Shown piece after piece: positions 1 to 8,661 of a stretch of 64,000 nucleotides of DNA. A model generated the notes under the pieces. It ran no database searches and was not told the DNA's origin. It saw nothing but the letters and a program-made list of their open reading frames with translations. Position numbers and translations under genes: made by a program. The stretch spans positions 87,998-151,997 of the forward strand of contig DASRVH010000099.1 in assembly GCA_035655155.1 (NCBI GenBank), in the 5' to 3' direction. The DNA comes from Lentisalinibacter sp035655155 (GTDB lineage Bacteria; Pseudomonadota; Gammaproteobacteria; Steroidobacterales; Woeseiaceae). Numbering within the stretch: the first letter of the stretch is position 1; each line of letters opens with the position of its first letter.

Positions 1-398
1 GGCGGCAGCGCCGCCAGCAGACCCTCCAGTCTGGCTCGGGCCAGCGCGCGCTCGGTCTCCCGTCCCGGGTCGCCGTCGCGGGCGGTCAGCGCCACGGCAT
101 CGGCGTCCTCCTCCCGGCCGCGGCTGCGCTGGCGCCGATAGTGGTCCACGAAACAATTGTGGGCGACCCGGTAGAGGTAGGTTGAGAAACGGGCGGTCGG
201 GCGGTAGCGGTGGCGCGCGGCGATGAGTTTGCCCCAGGCTTCCTGGAACAGGTCTTCCGCCGTGGCGGCGTCGAGGCACAGCCGCAGGAGATAGCGGTAG
301 AGGCCGTCCTTGTGCCGGCTGTAGAGGGTGTCGAAGGCGGTCGCGTCACCGTCCCGGTAACGCAGCATCAACCGTACGTCCGGGTCAGATGGCGCCAT
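1..398 (-). CDS. ECF-type RNA polymerase sigma factor (3' end outside window)
   Basis: An RNA polymerase sigma-70 family subunit that would redirect transcription to a dedicated regulon. About 132 residues are visible from the ATG at 398. Region 2 is clear: a helix LYSRHKDGLYRYLLRLC, then DLFQEAWGKL, then the -10 recognition stretch FSTYLYRVAHNCFVDHYRRQ. A charged linker follows, and region 4 begins at ALARARLEGLLAALPP, where the window ends. An in-frame ATG at 452 follows an upstream TAA directly and would add 18 residues without sigma-like sequence, so 398 is preferred. No anti-sigma gene lies on the visible side. The specific ECF group cannot be assigned from this fragment. Confidence 0.85.
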   Translation of the reverse strand, partial: MAPSDPDVRLMLRYRDGDATAFDTLYSRHKDGLYRYLLRLCLDAATAEDLFQEAWGKLIAARHRYRPTARFSTYLYRVAHNCFVDHYRRQRSRGREEDADAVALTARDGDPGRETERALARARLEGLLAALP

Positions 399-534
399 CG
401 GTCCAGTGTATGCGACCGCCCGCGGCGGCGTAACGGCGTCGGCGTCGGGCATTTAGGGCTCCCTGGTGCTACCCCGGTATGAACGGCCGCGGCTCTCCGG
501 CGGGGTTCGACCGGTTGCGGATGCGACGCAGGGC

Positions 535-575
535 TTGATTTCCCCGCATCTGGTGTTATAGTTGACTACAACACC
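535..575 (+). promoter_or_regulatory. Promoter with YtrA-type operator (GGTG-N16-CACC)
   Basis: TTGATT (535-540) and TATAGT (557-562), 16 bp apart, make a good sigma-70 promoter pointing at the YtrA/ABC operon. A near-perfect inverted repeat, GGTG at 552-555 and CACC at 572-575 with exactly 16 bases between, covers the -10 and the start point. Inner bases also pair (TAGT with ACTA). GGTG-N16-CACC is, from memory, the operator described for the YtrA branch of GntR repressors in Xanthomonas. A YtrA-type repressor is encoded just downstream, so autorepression is the likely logic. The remaining bases of 453-682 are untranslated leader. Confidence 0.7.
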
Positions 576-682
576 CGTTCACATAGGCGAAGCGTCGCCT
601 GCCGGCGGACGGACAAGGGAAGAAACAGGACCGAAACAGGACCGAAACAGGGAACGAACCCGGGGACAGAGAGGCTGAAGAG

Positions 683-850
683 ATGAATGGCGGACAGGAG
701 ACAGGCGGAAGACTCACGCTCGGCCTTGCGGTGCTCATGCTGATGGCGATGGCGCTGGTGGCGAGCGAGCTCAGGTCGGGCGGCGAGGATGGGGCGGACA
801 TGCCCTCCGGCCCGGACCAAATCCTCTTTCTGGAGGCCGGCAAGGGCTGA
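683..850 (+). CDS. Small single-pass membrane protein leading the ytrA-ABC operon
   Basis: A 55-residue reading frame begins MNGGQETGGRLTLGLAVLML and ends TGA. It has one hydrophobic helix (about residues 12-28, LGLAVLMLMAMALVASEL) followed by an acidic, polar tail. A purine-rich stretch GAGGCTGAAGAG precedes the ATG. It lies between the promoter at 535-562 and the GntR regulator and would be the first gene of that transcript. No family is recognised. It could be an accessory subunit of the ABC exporter or a translated leader. The clean membrane helix argues for a real product, but there is no homology evidence. Confidence 0.5.
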   Translation: MNGGQETGGRLTLGLAVLMLMAMALVASELRSGGEDGADMPSGPDQILFLEAGKG

Positions 851-943
851 GCGAGGGGATGAGTGAGTGCCGGTGCAGCGCAGATCGGGTCCTCCGCGGA
901 GAGTGCCGGGGACGGTATGGTCGGTCCCCGGGGCAGGGAGCTG

Positions 944-1327
944 ATGGAAGCTGACTGGAGCGACAACCAGCCGATCTACCGCCAGCTCCGTGACCGGGTG
1001 GTGGCGATGATCCTGGAAGGCGTGCTGCAGGACGGCGATGCGCTGCCGTCGGTGCGCAACGTCGCGGCCGAGTACCGGCTGAACCCGCTGACCGTGCTGA
1101 AGGGCTACCAGGAATTGGTCGACGAGGAACTCGTGGAGAAACGGCGCGGGCGCGGCATGTACGTGCTGCCGGGCGCCCGGGACCGACTGCTGAAAGGCGA
1201 GCGCGAGCGGTTCCTGAAACAGGAATGGCCCGAGGTCGTTGCGACCATGCAGCGCCTGGAGCTGGACCCGGCGGACCTTCTGGCCCGCGCGCAACCGGCG
1301 AAGGACAAGGGGAACGGCGGATCATGA
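944..1327 (+). CDS. GntR family transcriptional regulator, YtrA subfamily
   Basis: A 127-residue DNA-binding repressor. The N-terminal winged helix-turn-helix is typical of GntR proteins: PIYRQLRDRVVAMILEGVL, then LPSVRNVAAEYRLNPLTVLKGYQELVDEELVEKRRGRGMYV. Only a short helical tail follows (LLKGERERFLKQEWPEVVATMQRL), as in the YtrA branch, which lacks a large ligand domain and is usually encoded next to an ABC transporter. The ATG at 944 has AGGGAG five bases upstream; a GTG at 863 would add 27 unconserved residues. Its stop overlaps the ABC ATPase start (ATGA at 1324). The operator at 552-575 suggests autoregulation. Confidence 0.88.
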   Translation: MEADWSDNQPIYRQLRDRVVAMILEGVLQDGDALPSVRNVAAEYRLNPLTVLKGYQELVDEELVEKRRGRGMYVLPGARDRLLKGERERFLKQEWPEVVATMQRLELDPADLLARAQPAKDKGNGGS

Positions 1328-2181
1328 CGGCGGTGGTGCAGGCGCGCGGCGTCTCCAAACGCTACGGCTCGACCCGCGCGGTGGACGACGTCAGCTTCGA
1401 GGTCGAGCCGGGCCGCATCGTCGGGCTGATCGGCCCGAACGGAGCCGGCAAGACCACGCTGCTGAAGACGCTGCTGGGGCTGACCGACTGCGAGGGCGAG
1501 CTGCGCGTACTCGGGCTCGACCCCTTCCGCCAGCGCAAGCAGCTGATGCAGAACATCTGTTTCGTCGCGGACGTGGCCGTGCTGCCGCCCTGGATCCGGG
1601 TGAGCGACCTGCTCGACTTCGTCGAGGCCGTGCACCCGAACTTCAGCCGCCGCGAGGCGGACGCCTTCCTCGAGCGCACGCCGGTGCGTCGCGACGCCCG
1701 GGTGAAGGAACTCTCCAAGGGCATGGTCACCCAGCTGCATCTCTCCATCATCATGGCCATCGACGCGAAGCTGCTGGTTCTGGACGAGCCCACGCTCGGG
1801 CTGGACATCCTGTTCCGGAAGGAGTTCTACACCACCATTCTGAGCGACTACTTCGACGAGCAGCGGACGATCATCGTCACCACCCATCAGGTGGAGGAGA
1901 TCGAACACATCCTCACCGACGTGATGTTCATCGACGACGGCCGCGTGGTGCTCGACGAGAGCGTCGACGCGGTCGCCGACCGCTATGTGGAGCTGACCAC
2001 CAGCGGCGACCGGGCGGAGGAGGCGCTGGCCCTCCAGCCCATCGCGCGGCGGGACGTCTTCGGCAAGAAGGTACTGACGTTCGAGGGCGTGGACCGGGAG
2101 CGCCTGCACGGCCTGGGCGAGGTAAAGACCCCCGGCCTCGCCGATCTGTTCGTCGCCAAGCTCAGGGGGGCGAGAGCGTGA
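1324..2181 (+). CDS. ABC transporter ATP-binding protein
   Basis: A 285-residue ATPase of an ABC-2/YtrB-like exporter. Walker A is GPNGAGKT (residues 37-44). The signature region reads ELSKGMVTQ instead of LSGGQ, and Walker B is LLVLDEPTLGLD. The switch His follows in TTHQVEEIE. The C-terminal 70 residues after the nucleotide-binding domain resemble the regulatory extension of CcmA-type ATPases. The start overlaps the stop of the GntR gene and its own stop overlaps the permease start (GTGA at 2178), so the three are translationally coupled. Related systems respond to cell-wall antibiotics or envelope stress; the substrate is not evident here. Confidence 0.92.
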   Translation: MTAVVQARGVSKRYGSTRAVDDVSFEVEPGRIVGLIGPNGAGKTTLLKTLLGLTDCEGELRVLGLDPFRQRKQLMQNICFVADVAVLPPWIRVSDLLDFVEAVHPNFSRREADAFLERTPVRRDARVKELSKGMVTQLHLSIIMAIDAKLLVLDEPTLGLDILFRKEFYTTILSDYFDEQRTIIVTTHQVEEIEHILTDVMFIDDGRVVLDESVDAVADRYVELTTSGDRAEEALALQPIARRDVFGKKVLTFEGVDRERLHGLGEVKTPGLADLFVAKLRGARA

Positions 2182-3110
2182 TTCGCCGAGCCTATTTCCT
2201 GATGCAGCGGGAACTGTGGGAGCACCGCGCCCTGTATCTGACGCCGCTGGTGATCGCCTTCATCGTCGTCCTCGGTGTCGCCACGGCGCTGGTGACCGGC
2301 GGCGGACGGATCGTCGGGTTCGAGAACATGGTTGCCGGCATGCAACTCGGTGGTCAGGTGGGCTCGGTGGCCGGTGTCACGGCTCTCGCCGTGGGCCCCT
2401 CCACGGTCTTCGTCGTCGGCCTCGCCTTTCTCGTCTTCTTCTATTCCATCGATGCCCTGTATGCGGAGCGCAAAGACCGCAGCATCCTGTTCTGGAAGTC
2501 GCTGCCGCTCACCGATACCGAGGTGGTGCTCTCGAAGCTCGCGACCGCCGCGCTGGTGGCGCCGGTGATCACCTTCGGTTTCGTCGCGGCGACCCATGTC
2601 GTCATTCTGTGCCTGTCCACCGTCGCTGTCTGGGTCGGCGGCGGCAGCGCCTGGGAACTGGTCTGGCGGCCCGTGCCGCTGCTGCAGATCTGGGTCCTTT
2701 CCGTGTACCTGCTCATCGGGGCCGCGCTGTGGTTCCTGCCCTATATTGCATGGGGTCTGTTCTGCTCCGCCTTCGCAAAGAAGAACGTTTTCCTGTGGGC
2801 GGTGTTGCCTTTCGTCGTGACTCCGCTGGTCGAGCGCCTGCTGTTCGATACCAACCTGTTCGCGAAGTTCGCTCTCGGTCGCCTCTCGTACATGCAATGG
2901 ATCAAGGCGAGTTTCAGCGGCGAGAACCTGCACATCGCTTTCGGCGACATGCCCGGCCGGCTGACGGGGGACGTAAACCTGCTCTCGCTGGTGGACCCCG
3001 GTAAGTTCCTGTCGACGCCGGGTCTGTGGGGCGGTCTGGTGGTGGCGGCCGGTTTCACCGCGGGCGCGATCTACTTCCGTCGCTACCGGGACGAGACCGC
3101 GAACGGCTGA
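2178..3110 (+). CDS. ABC transporter permease (ABC-2 type)
   Basis: A 310-residue integral membrane protein starting with GTG (VIRRAYFLMQRELWEHRALYLTPL). About six hydrophobic segments are visible: LVIAFIVVLGVATALV, VFVVGLAFLVFFYSI, LVAPVITFGFVAATHVVILCL, VYLLIGAALWFLPYIAWGL, VFLWAVLPFVVTPLV and GLWGGLVVAAGFTAGAIYF. A cytoplasmic loop carries YAERKDRSILFWKSLPLTDTE, a motif common in ABC-2 permeases of the YtrC/CcmB-like type (loop that contacts the ATPase). It is the last gene of the YtrA-controlled operon and forms the exporter with the upstream ATPase. Confidence 0.85.
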   Translation: MIRRAYFLMQRELWEHRALYLTPLVIAFIVVLGVATALVTGGGRIVGFENMVAGMQLGGQVGSVAGVTALAVGPSTVFVVGLAFLVFFYSIDALYAERKDRSILFWKSLPLTDTEVVLSKLATAALVAPVITFGFVAATHVVILCLSTVAVWVGGGSAWELVWRPVPLLQIWVLSVYLLIGAALWFLPYIAWGLFCSAFAKKNVFLWAVLPFVVTPLVERLLFDTNLFAKFALGRLSYMQWIKASFSGENLHIAFGDMPGRLTGDVNLLSLVDPGKFLSTPGLWGGLVVAAGFTAGAIYFRRYRDETANG

Positions 3111-3141
3111 GCGCTGCCGGCGCCGACCCGCGTCCGGCCGC

Positions 3142-4323
3142 TCAGAACTTGCAGATGACGGCGCCGGCAGCGCGGCGCGCCTTGTCGCGGGCTTCCTCTA
3201 TGCTCTCGCCTCTCGCGAGCGCGACCCCCAGCCGCCGCGCGCCCCGGATCTCCGGCTTGCCGAACAGCCTCAGGCTCGTGTCCGGCTCCTGCAGCGCCTT
3301 GTCCACGCCCTTGAAGCGGATGTTGTCGGAGTCGCCTTCCGCCACGATGGCGCAGGAGGCCGACGGCCCGAGCTGGCGGATCACCGGAATGGGCAGTCCG
3401 AGGATGGCGCGGACGTGCAGCGCGAACTGGGAATTGTACTGCGAGATCATGGTCACCATGCCCGTGTCGTGGGGCCGCGGCGAGACCTCGCTGAACCAGA
3501 CCTGGTCGCCCTTGACGAACAGTTCGACGCCGAATACGCCCCGGCCGCCGAGCGCGCCCACGATGGACCCCGCCACTCGCTGGGCGCGTTCCAGCGCGGT
3601 CTCGCTCATCGGCTGGGGCTGCCACGACTCCCGGTAGTCGCCTTGCAGCTGCAGGTGGCCGATGGGCTCGCAGAAGCTGATGGCATCTTCGTGGCGCACC
3701 GTGAGCAGGGTGATCTCGTAGTCGAACTCGATCAGGCTCTCGACGATGACGCGGCCGCCGGCGCTGCGGCCGCCCTGCAGCGCGTACTCCCATGCGGCCT
3801 CGGCTTGTCCCGGTTCGCGGACGACGCTCTGCCCCTTGCCCGAGGAACTCATCACGGGTTTCACCACGCAGGGCAGACCGATGGCCTCGACCGCGTCCCG
3901 GTACTCCGCCTCGGTGCCTGCAAAGCGGTAGTCGGAAGTGGGCAGTTCCAGGTGTTCCGCGGCCAGCCGGCGGATGCCTTCCCGGTCCATGGTCAGCCGG
4001 GTCGCCTGGGCCGTCGGAATGATGCAGTGGCCCGTCTCCTCGAGTTCCTGCAGCACGGGAGTGGCAATCGCCTCGATCTCCGGGACCACGAAGTCCGGCT
4101 CCTCGTCCTCTATCACCTGGCGCAGCGCCACCGGGTCGAGCATGTCGATGACGTGGGAGCGATGCGCCACGTGCATGGCCGGCGCATTGGCGTAGCGGTC
4201 CACGGCGATCACCTCCACGCCGAAACGCTGCGCTTCTATCGCGATCTCCTTGCCGAGCTCGCCGGAGCCGAGCAGCATCATCCGGGTGGCATGCTCGCTG
4301 AGTGCCGTGCCGATTTTCTTCAT
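3142..4323 (-). CDS. purT: Formate-dependent phosphoribosylglycinamide formyltransferase (GAR transformylase 2)
   Basis: A 393-residue ATP-grasp enzyme that makes formyl-GAR from GAR, formate and ATP in purine synthesis, independent of tetrahydrofolate. The N-terminal pre-ATP-grasp fold carries LLGSGELGKEIAIEAQRFGVEVIAVDRYANAPAMHVAH, and PEIEAIAT follows. The ATP-grasp core has VVKPVMSSSGKGQS and the metal-binding VWFSEVSPRPHDTGMVT. The length is that of E. coli PurT (392). It is a single gene, convergent with the ABC permease (31 bp between stops) and followed upstream by pspF on the same strand across a 177-bp gap. Confidence 0.96.
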   Translation of the reverse strand: MKKIGTALSEHATRMMLLGSGELGKEIAIEAQRFGVEVIAVDRYANAPAMHVAHRSHVIDMLDPVALRQVIEDEEPDFVVPEIEAIATPVLQELEETGHCIIPTAQATRLTMDREGIRRLAAEHLELPTSDYRFAGTEAEYRDAVEAIGLPCVVKPVMSSSGKGQSVVREPGQAEAAWEYALQGGRSAGGRVIVESLIEFDYEITLLTVRHEDAISFCEPIGHLQLQGDYRESWQPQPMSETALERAQRVAGSIVGALGGRGVFGVELFVKGDQVWFSEVSPRPHDTGMVTMISQYNSQFALHVRAILGLPIPVIRQLGPSASCAIVAEGDSDNIRFKGVDKALQEPDTSLRLFGKPEIRGARRLGVALARGESIEEARDKARRAAGAVICKF

Positions 4324-4500
4324 GGGCGGTCTTGGTCTTGTGGTCTCGGAGTCGCTGCTCGCGGTCTGGCGTCGTCTGCGTGAGTGTCGCTGCGCCGATC
4401 GTCTGACGGGCCTACAGGGCCTGCACGGCCATAGTAGCCCATAGAGGCCCGACTGCCGAAGCCCGATTCACGACCCCGCTCGCTCGCCGTCCCTTTCCGG

Positions 4501-5580
<1,080 letters not shown>

Positions 5581-5716
5581 TGTTGGCTTTTCCGGCTATA
5601 AGATAGTCATTTATACTAAGTCTTGGCGTAAAATGCCATTTTTCACCGGGTCGGAGACATCTGCTGGGCTCTATTAATCATAAATAATTCAATCATTTAG
5701 CCTCCTTGGGCCGACC

Positions 5717-5732
5717 TGGCACGGAACCTGCT
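5717..5732 (+). promoter_or_regulatory. Sigma-54 promoter of the psp operon
   Basis: TGGCACGGAACCTGCT matches the sigma-54 -24/-12 consensus (TGGCAC-N5-TTGCW) with GG at 5718-5719 and GC at 5730-5731, the required spacing. Transcription would start near 5743, 28 bp before the pspA ATG. The upstream 5590-5700 is strikingly AT-rich for this genome and is where PspF enhancer sites and any IHF bend would sit; I could not match a strict consensus for either. Confidence 0.88.
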
Positions 5733-5770
5733 ATATCCACCATGCAAGGCAAACAACCGAGGAATGCGCT

Positions 5771-6469
5771 ATGGGCATCTTTTCGCGATTCAGCGACATC
5801 GTTAACTCCAACATCAACGCCATCCTGGAAAAGGCGGAGGACCCGGAGAAGATCGTCCGGCTGATGATCCAGGAAATGGAAGACACGCTGGTCGAGGTGC
5901 GTTCGGCCGCGGCCCGCTCCATCGCCGACAAGAAGGAACTCAACCGCAAGCTGGGCGCCCTCGAGGAGGAGCAGGCGGACTGGGAGCGCAAGGCCGAGCT
6001 GGCGCTGGAGAAGGGGCGCGAGGATCTCGCCAAGGCGGCATTGGTGGAGAAGTCCCAGGTGGCTGCGGCGGCCGAGCAGGTGCGGGCCGACTACGCCCAG
6101 GTGGACGAGGGGCTGACCCGGCTGAACGAGGACATTGCGCGGCTGGAGGCCAAGCTCAAGGATGCGAAGGCGCGGCAGAAGACGCTGGTCTCGCGCCACA
6201 AGACCGCGTCCAGCAGACTGGCGGCCCGCAAGAAGATCCACGACTACAAGATCGAGGACGCGCTGGTTCGCTTCGAGCAGTACGAGCGCCGCATGGACGA
6301 CGTCGAGGGCCGCGTCGAGGCCTACGACATGGGCCAGCCGAAGGGACTGGAGCACGAGTTCGCGAGCCTGGAGGCTGAGGAATCGGTCAACCGGGAGCTC
6401 GCCGAGCTGAAGCGGCGGCGTGCGGGCAAGCAGGCCGGAAGCGCGACGGAAGGCGGGGATCAGGCATAA
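5771..6469 (+). CDS. pspA: Phage shock protein A (membrane-associated effector, PspF inhibitor)
   Basis: A 232-residue ESCRT-III-like protein, almost entirely helical and coiled-coil. The N-terminal amphipathic helix MGIFSRFSDIVNSNINAIL binds membranes, followed by the family motif EDPEKIVRLMIQEMEDTLVEVRSAAA. PspA normally binds and inhibits PspF, and on loss of membrane integrity it oligomerises on the inner membrane. It is the first gene of a tightly packed operon under the sigma-54 promoter. The acidic C-terminus (GSATEGGDQA) is variable in the family. Confidence 0.96.
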   Translation: MGIFSRFSDIVNSNINAILEKAEDPEKIVRLMIQEMEDTLVEVRSAAARSIADKKELNRKLGALEEEQADWERKAELALEKGREDLAKAALVEKSQVAAAAEQVRADYAQVDEGLTRLNEDIARLEAKLKDAKARQKTLVSRHKTASSRLAARKKIHDYKIEDALVRFEQYERRMDDVEGRVEAYDMGQPKGLEHEFASLEAEESVNRELAELKRRRAGKQAGSATEGGDQA

Positions 6470-6481
6470 GTGGGCGAGACG

Positions 6482-6697
6482 ATGTACATACTCGGAATCC
6501 TTTTCGTCACGATCGTTCTGCCGCTGTGGATCATCCTCCACTACGTGACGAAGTGGAAAAAATCCCGCGAGCTCTCCGGCACCGAAGAGGAGATGCTCGA
6601 GGAGATCTGGACGTTGTCGCAGAACATGGAGAGCCGGCTGAACGCGCTGGAGACCATCCTCGACGACGAGGTTCCGGACTGGAGGAGGAAAACATGA
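6482..6697 (+). CDS. pspB: Phage shock protein B (inner-membrane stress sensor partner)
   Basis: A 71-residue protein: an N-terminal membrane helix (MYILGILFVTIVLPLWIILHYV) followed by a leucine-rich amphipathic cytosolic helix ending ESRLNALETILDDEVPDWR, the PspB signature. An ATG at 6482 is chosen; a GTG at 6470, directly after the pspA stop, would add four residues. PspB works with PspC to release PspF from PspA. The stop overlaps the next start (ATGA at 6694). Confidence 0.9.
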   Translation: MYILGILFVTIVLPLWIILHYVTKWKKSRELSGTEEEMLEEIWTLSQNMESRLNALETILDDEVPDWRRKT

Positions 6698-6984
6698 ATC
6701 AGAACCCGTTCCACGAACTCGACGGCCGCCTGCGGAGGCTCTATCGGGACCGGGAGAACGGCCTGATACTCGGCCTCTGCGCCGGCATCGCCGATTACTT
6801 CGACCTCAACGCGCTGCTGGTGCGAGGGGTGGCGCTGGCCGCCCTGCTGGTCGCGCCGGTACCGGTCGGACTCACCTACCTGGTGGCCGCACTGCTGCTC
6901 CGCGACCGGCCGCTGAGCGTGCGCGACCACCACCGCGAGCGTGAGTTCTGGCGTCGCGGCACGAGCATGGGAGACCGCCTGTGA
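6694..6984 (+). CDS. PspC domain protein, short copy
   Basis: A 96-residue PspC-domain protein. The core motif RLYRDRENGLILGLCAGIADYFDLNALLVRGVALAALL is followed by a second hydrophobic stretch (VPVGLTYLVAALLL). It lacks the long C-terminal cytosolic helix that PspC usually has and ends in a basic tail (RDHHREREFWRRG). It is preceded by GGAGGAGG and overlaps both neighbours (ATGA with pspB, GTGA with the next gene). The following gene is a paralogue with the same core, so this is a tandem pspC duplication whose first copy was shortened. Confidence 0.85.
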   Translation: MNQNPFHELDGRLRRLYRDRENGLILGLCAGIADYFDLNALLVRGVALAALLVAPVPVGLTYLVAALLLRDRPLSVRDHHREREFWRRGTSMGDRL

Positions 6985-7394
6985 GTGAGAGAATTCAGGA
7001 GCGACGTTTCTACCGCGACCGCGAGCGCGGCATGATCTTCGGCGTGTGCGCGGGTATCGCGGACTACTTCGGTTTCGACCTGAAGGTCACGCGCATCCTC
7101 GCGGTCGTCGCTTTCTTCATTTCAGCGCCGATGACGCTGCTGATCTACTTCGGCATCGCACTGCTGATACCCTATCGCCAGATGGCGCCGGAAGCCACGC
7201 GGGAGGATCCGGATTTCCGCCGGGCGCTGCGCTCGTCGCCCCAGGCGACCATGGCGGAGATACGCCGCCGCTTCCAGCGGCTGGACAGCCGCCTGGCCCG
7301 CATGGAGCGCTACGTGACGTCACCGCGCTTCGACCTGGACCGGGAGTTCCGGGAACTGGAGGCACGGCGGGGGCCGGGAGGTATTGATCGATGA
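6981..7394 (+). CDS. pspC: Phage shock protein C
   Basis: A 137-residue PspC. The conserved core is RRFYRDRERGMIFGVCAGIADYFGFDLKVTRILAVVAFF, with a second membrane helix APMTLLIYFGIALLIPY and a cytosolic C-terminal helix (AEIRRRFQRLDSRLARMERYVTS) of the type that contacts PspA. It starts with a GTG that overlaps the preceding stop. Its core is very similar to the preceding short copy. It is the full-length partner expected to act with PspB. The stop overlaps the next gene (ATGA at 7391). Confidence 0.92.
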   Translation: MSERIQERRFYRDRERGMIFGVCAGIADYFGFDLKVTRILAVVAFFISAPMTLLIYFGIALLIPYRQMAPEATREDPDFRRALRSSPQATMAEIRRRFQRLDSRLARMERYVTSPRFDLDREFRELEARRGPGGIDR

Positions 7395-7618
7395 GTTCTG
7401 CGCATATCTTCGTCATCGCCCTGGTCGCGATCGTGTTGCTGGCCGGCATCGCGAAGGAGTACCTGCGCCACCACCGGCGGGAAGAGGACCCGAAGCGGGA
7501 GGAGGAGTGGGAAGCCACGCTCTCGCGACTCCGGGAACTGGAGGAGCGAGTGCGAGTGCTGGAACGCATCGTGACCGATCCCCAGGAAGGTCTCCGCCGC
7601 GAGATCAACCGGCTCTGA
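7391..7618 (+). CDS. PspB-like small membrane protein (second copy)
   Basis: A 75-residue protein with one N-terminal membrane helix (IFVIALVAIVLLAGIAKEYL), a highly charged linker (HHRREEDPKREEEWE) and a C-terminal leucine-heptad helix LSRLRELEERVRVLERIVTD that closely resembles the end of PspB. It occupies the position of pspD but looks more like a second PspB. The ATG overlaps the pspC stop. The operon therefore reads A-B-C'-C-B', a paired arrangement. Confidence 0.75.
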   Translation: MSSAHIFVIALVAIVLLAGIAKEYLRHHRREEDPKREEEWEATLSRLRELEERVRVLERIVTDPQEGLRREINRL

Positions 7619-7622
7619 GGGC

Positions 7623-8102
7623 ATGAGCGGCGAGCCGTCCCACAGCCAGACCGGCGGCCCGGAGGACGCGCCGCTGACGGTGGCCGGCGAGCTGGAGGCC
7701 CTGCCCGGGACCGCATCGCTGCTGATTGTCGGGAACGACGCGCCGGGAAACAACGCGCCGGCCGGCCGGAACTGCACCCGCCTGCCTGCCGACGCCGCTG
7801 TCGCCGACCTGGAAGGGTTGGGCATCTACGACCTGGGCCTCGTGCTCGATCTCGCCGCCGCGGACGAATCGCTGCTGGGACGCCTGCGCGATCTGCACAC
7901 CCGGCGCCTGGTCGTAGCCGGGGAGGCCGCCCGGCATTTCGAGCCCCGGCGCATGCTCGCCCTGGGCTTCGAGCACCACCCGAGCCCGGACGCGCAGGAC
8001 GGTGCCTATCTCTACGATCGCGACAGTTTCAACCGGGAGCGGGAATGGAACTCGCCCGAGAACTGGGCGAACCCCGAGAACTTCGACAAGTACCGTTGGT
8101 GA
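7623..8102 (+). CDS. Conserved cytosolic protein, DUF6231-like, end of psp operon
   Basis: A 159-residue soluble protein with no signal or membrane helix. It has a Rossmann-like middle (LLIVGNDAPG, YDLGLVLDLAAADESLLGRLRDLHTRRLVVAG) and the C-terminal pattern YDRDSFNREREWNSPENWANPENFDKYRW, which I associate with the uncharacterised DUF6231 family of gammaproteobacteria (recalled, not searched). The start lies four bases after the preceding stop, so it is probably co-transcribed with psp. The function is unknown; methyltransferase-like remnants are possible. Confidence 0.7.
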   Translation: MSGEPSHSQTGGPEDAPLTVAGELEALPGTASLLIVGNDAPGNNAPAGRNCTRLPADAAVADLEGLGIYDLGLVLDLAAADESLLGRLRDLHTRRLVVAGEAARHFEPRRMLALGFEHHPSPDAQDGAYLYDRDSFNREREWNSPENWANPENFDKYRW

Positions 8103-8105
8103 GCC

Positions 8106-8131
8106 GGCCGCGGCGGTCCCTCGCCGCGGCC
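8106..8131. terminator. Hairpin between convergent genes
   Basis: A perfect 10-bp stem, GGCCGCGGCG paired with CGCCGCGGCC around a 6-base loop, lies between the convergent stops at 8102 and 8152. There is no clear T-tract on either side, so termination efficiency is uncertain. Confidence 0.5.
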
Positions 8132-8151
8132 CGACGGGCCGCGCGGTCGCG

Positions 8152-8514
8152 CTACTCGCCCTGGCCCTTGTAGGCGCGGACCTGCTCGTTGAAGCGCGCG
8201 CCCACGAGGTGCATCTGGTCCACTGCGGCGTCATGGCGCTTGGTGAACATCGCGTCCCGTTTGGCGGCGACTTCCTCGTCTACATCGCCGGCCTCCGCGG
8301 CTGCGGCGGCATGTTCTTCCTTGAGGCACGCGAGGTAGGCCTCCATGTCCGCCATGTAGGCTTTCACGGCCTTCTGGGCGGCGATCATCTCTTCCTGCGT
8401 TGCCGTCGTGCCGTTCGGCATGTCCACATTCTGTTCGGGGTACACGCATTCCGCCTGCGCGGCGGCGGCGAAGCCCGCGAGGCCGAGAACGACGGCGAGT
8501 GTGAAGCTTTTCAT
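8152..8514 (-). CDS. Small secreted protein of unknown function
   Basis: A 120-residue protein with a clear Sec signal peptide (MKSFTLAVVLGLAGFAAAAQA, cleavage after AQA). The mature part is acidic and helical. It contains MPNGTTATQEEMIAAQKAVKAYMADMEAYLACLKEE and has two cysteines (ECVYP and YLACLKE) that could form a disulfide in the periplasm. The motif is one I recall from unannotated gammaproteobacterial proteins, without function. GGAGG lies upstream of the start. It stands alone between the psp operon and a GGDEF-EAL gene. Confidence 0.75.
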   Translation of the reverse strand: MKSFTLAVVLGLAGFAAAAQAECVYPEQNVDMPNGTTATQEEMIAAQKAVKAYMADMEAYLACLKEEHAAAAAEAGDVDEEVAAKRDAMFTKRHDAAVDQMHLVGARFNEQVRAYKGQGE

Positions 8515-8661
8515 GATGGGCCTGATCCTCCGGATTGACGAAATTTCGGTGAGACTCGGCGGCGCTCGGAGGGCGCCGCGGACGAGGCCGTCATTTAATC
8601 ATCAATGCCCCGCCGGCGTGAAGTCGGCCCGCAACTCACTGATGCAGATGCAAAATTGGCT

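Noticed and set aside
5588..5700. PspF enhancer and IHF sites in the AT-rich stretch
   Set aside because: The region is in the right place, but no sequence matched the strict IHF consensus or a pair of known PspF sites well enough to call.
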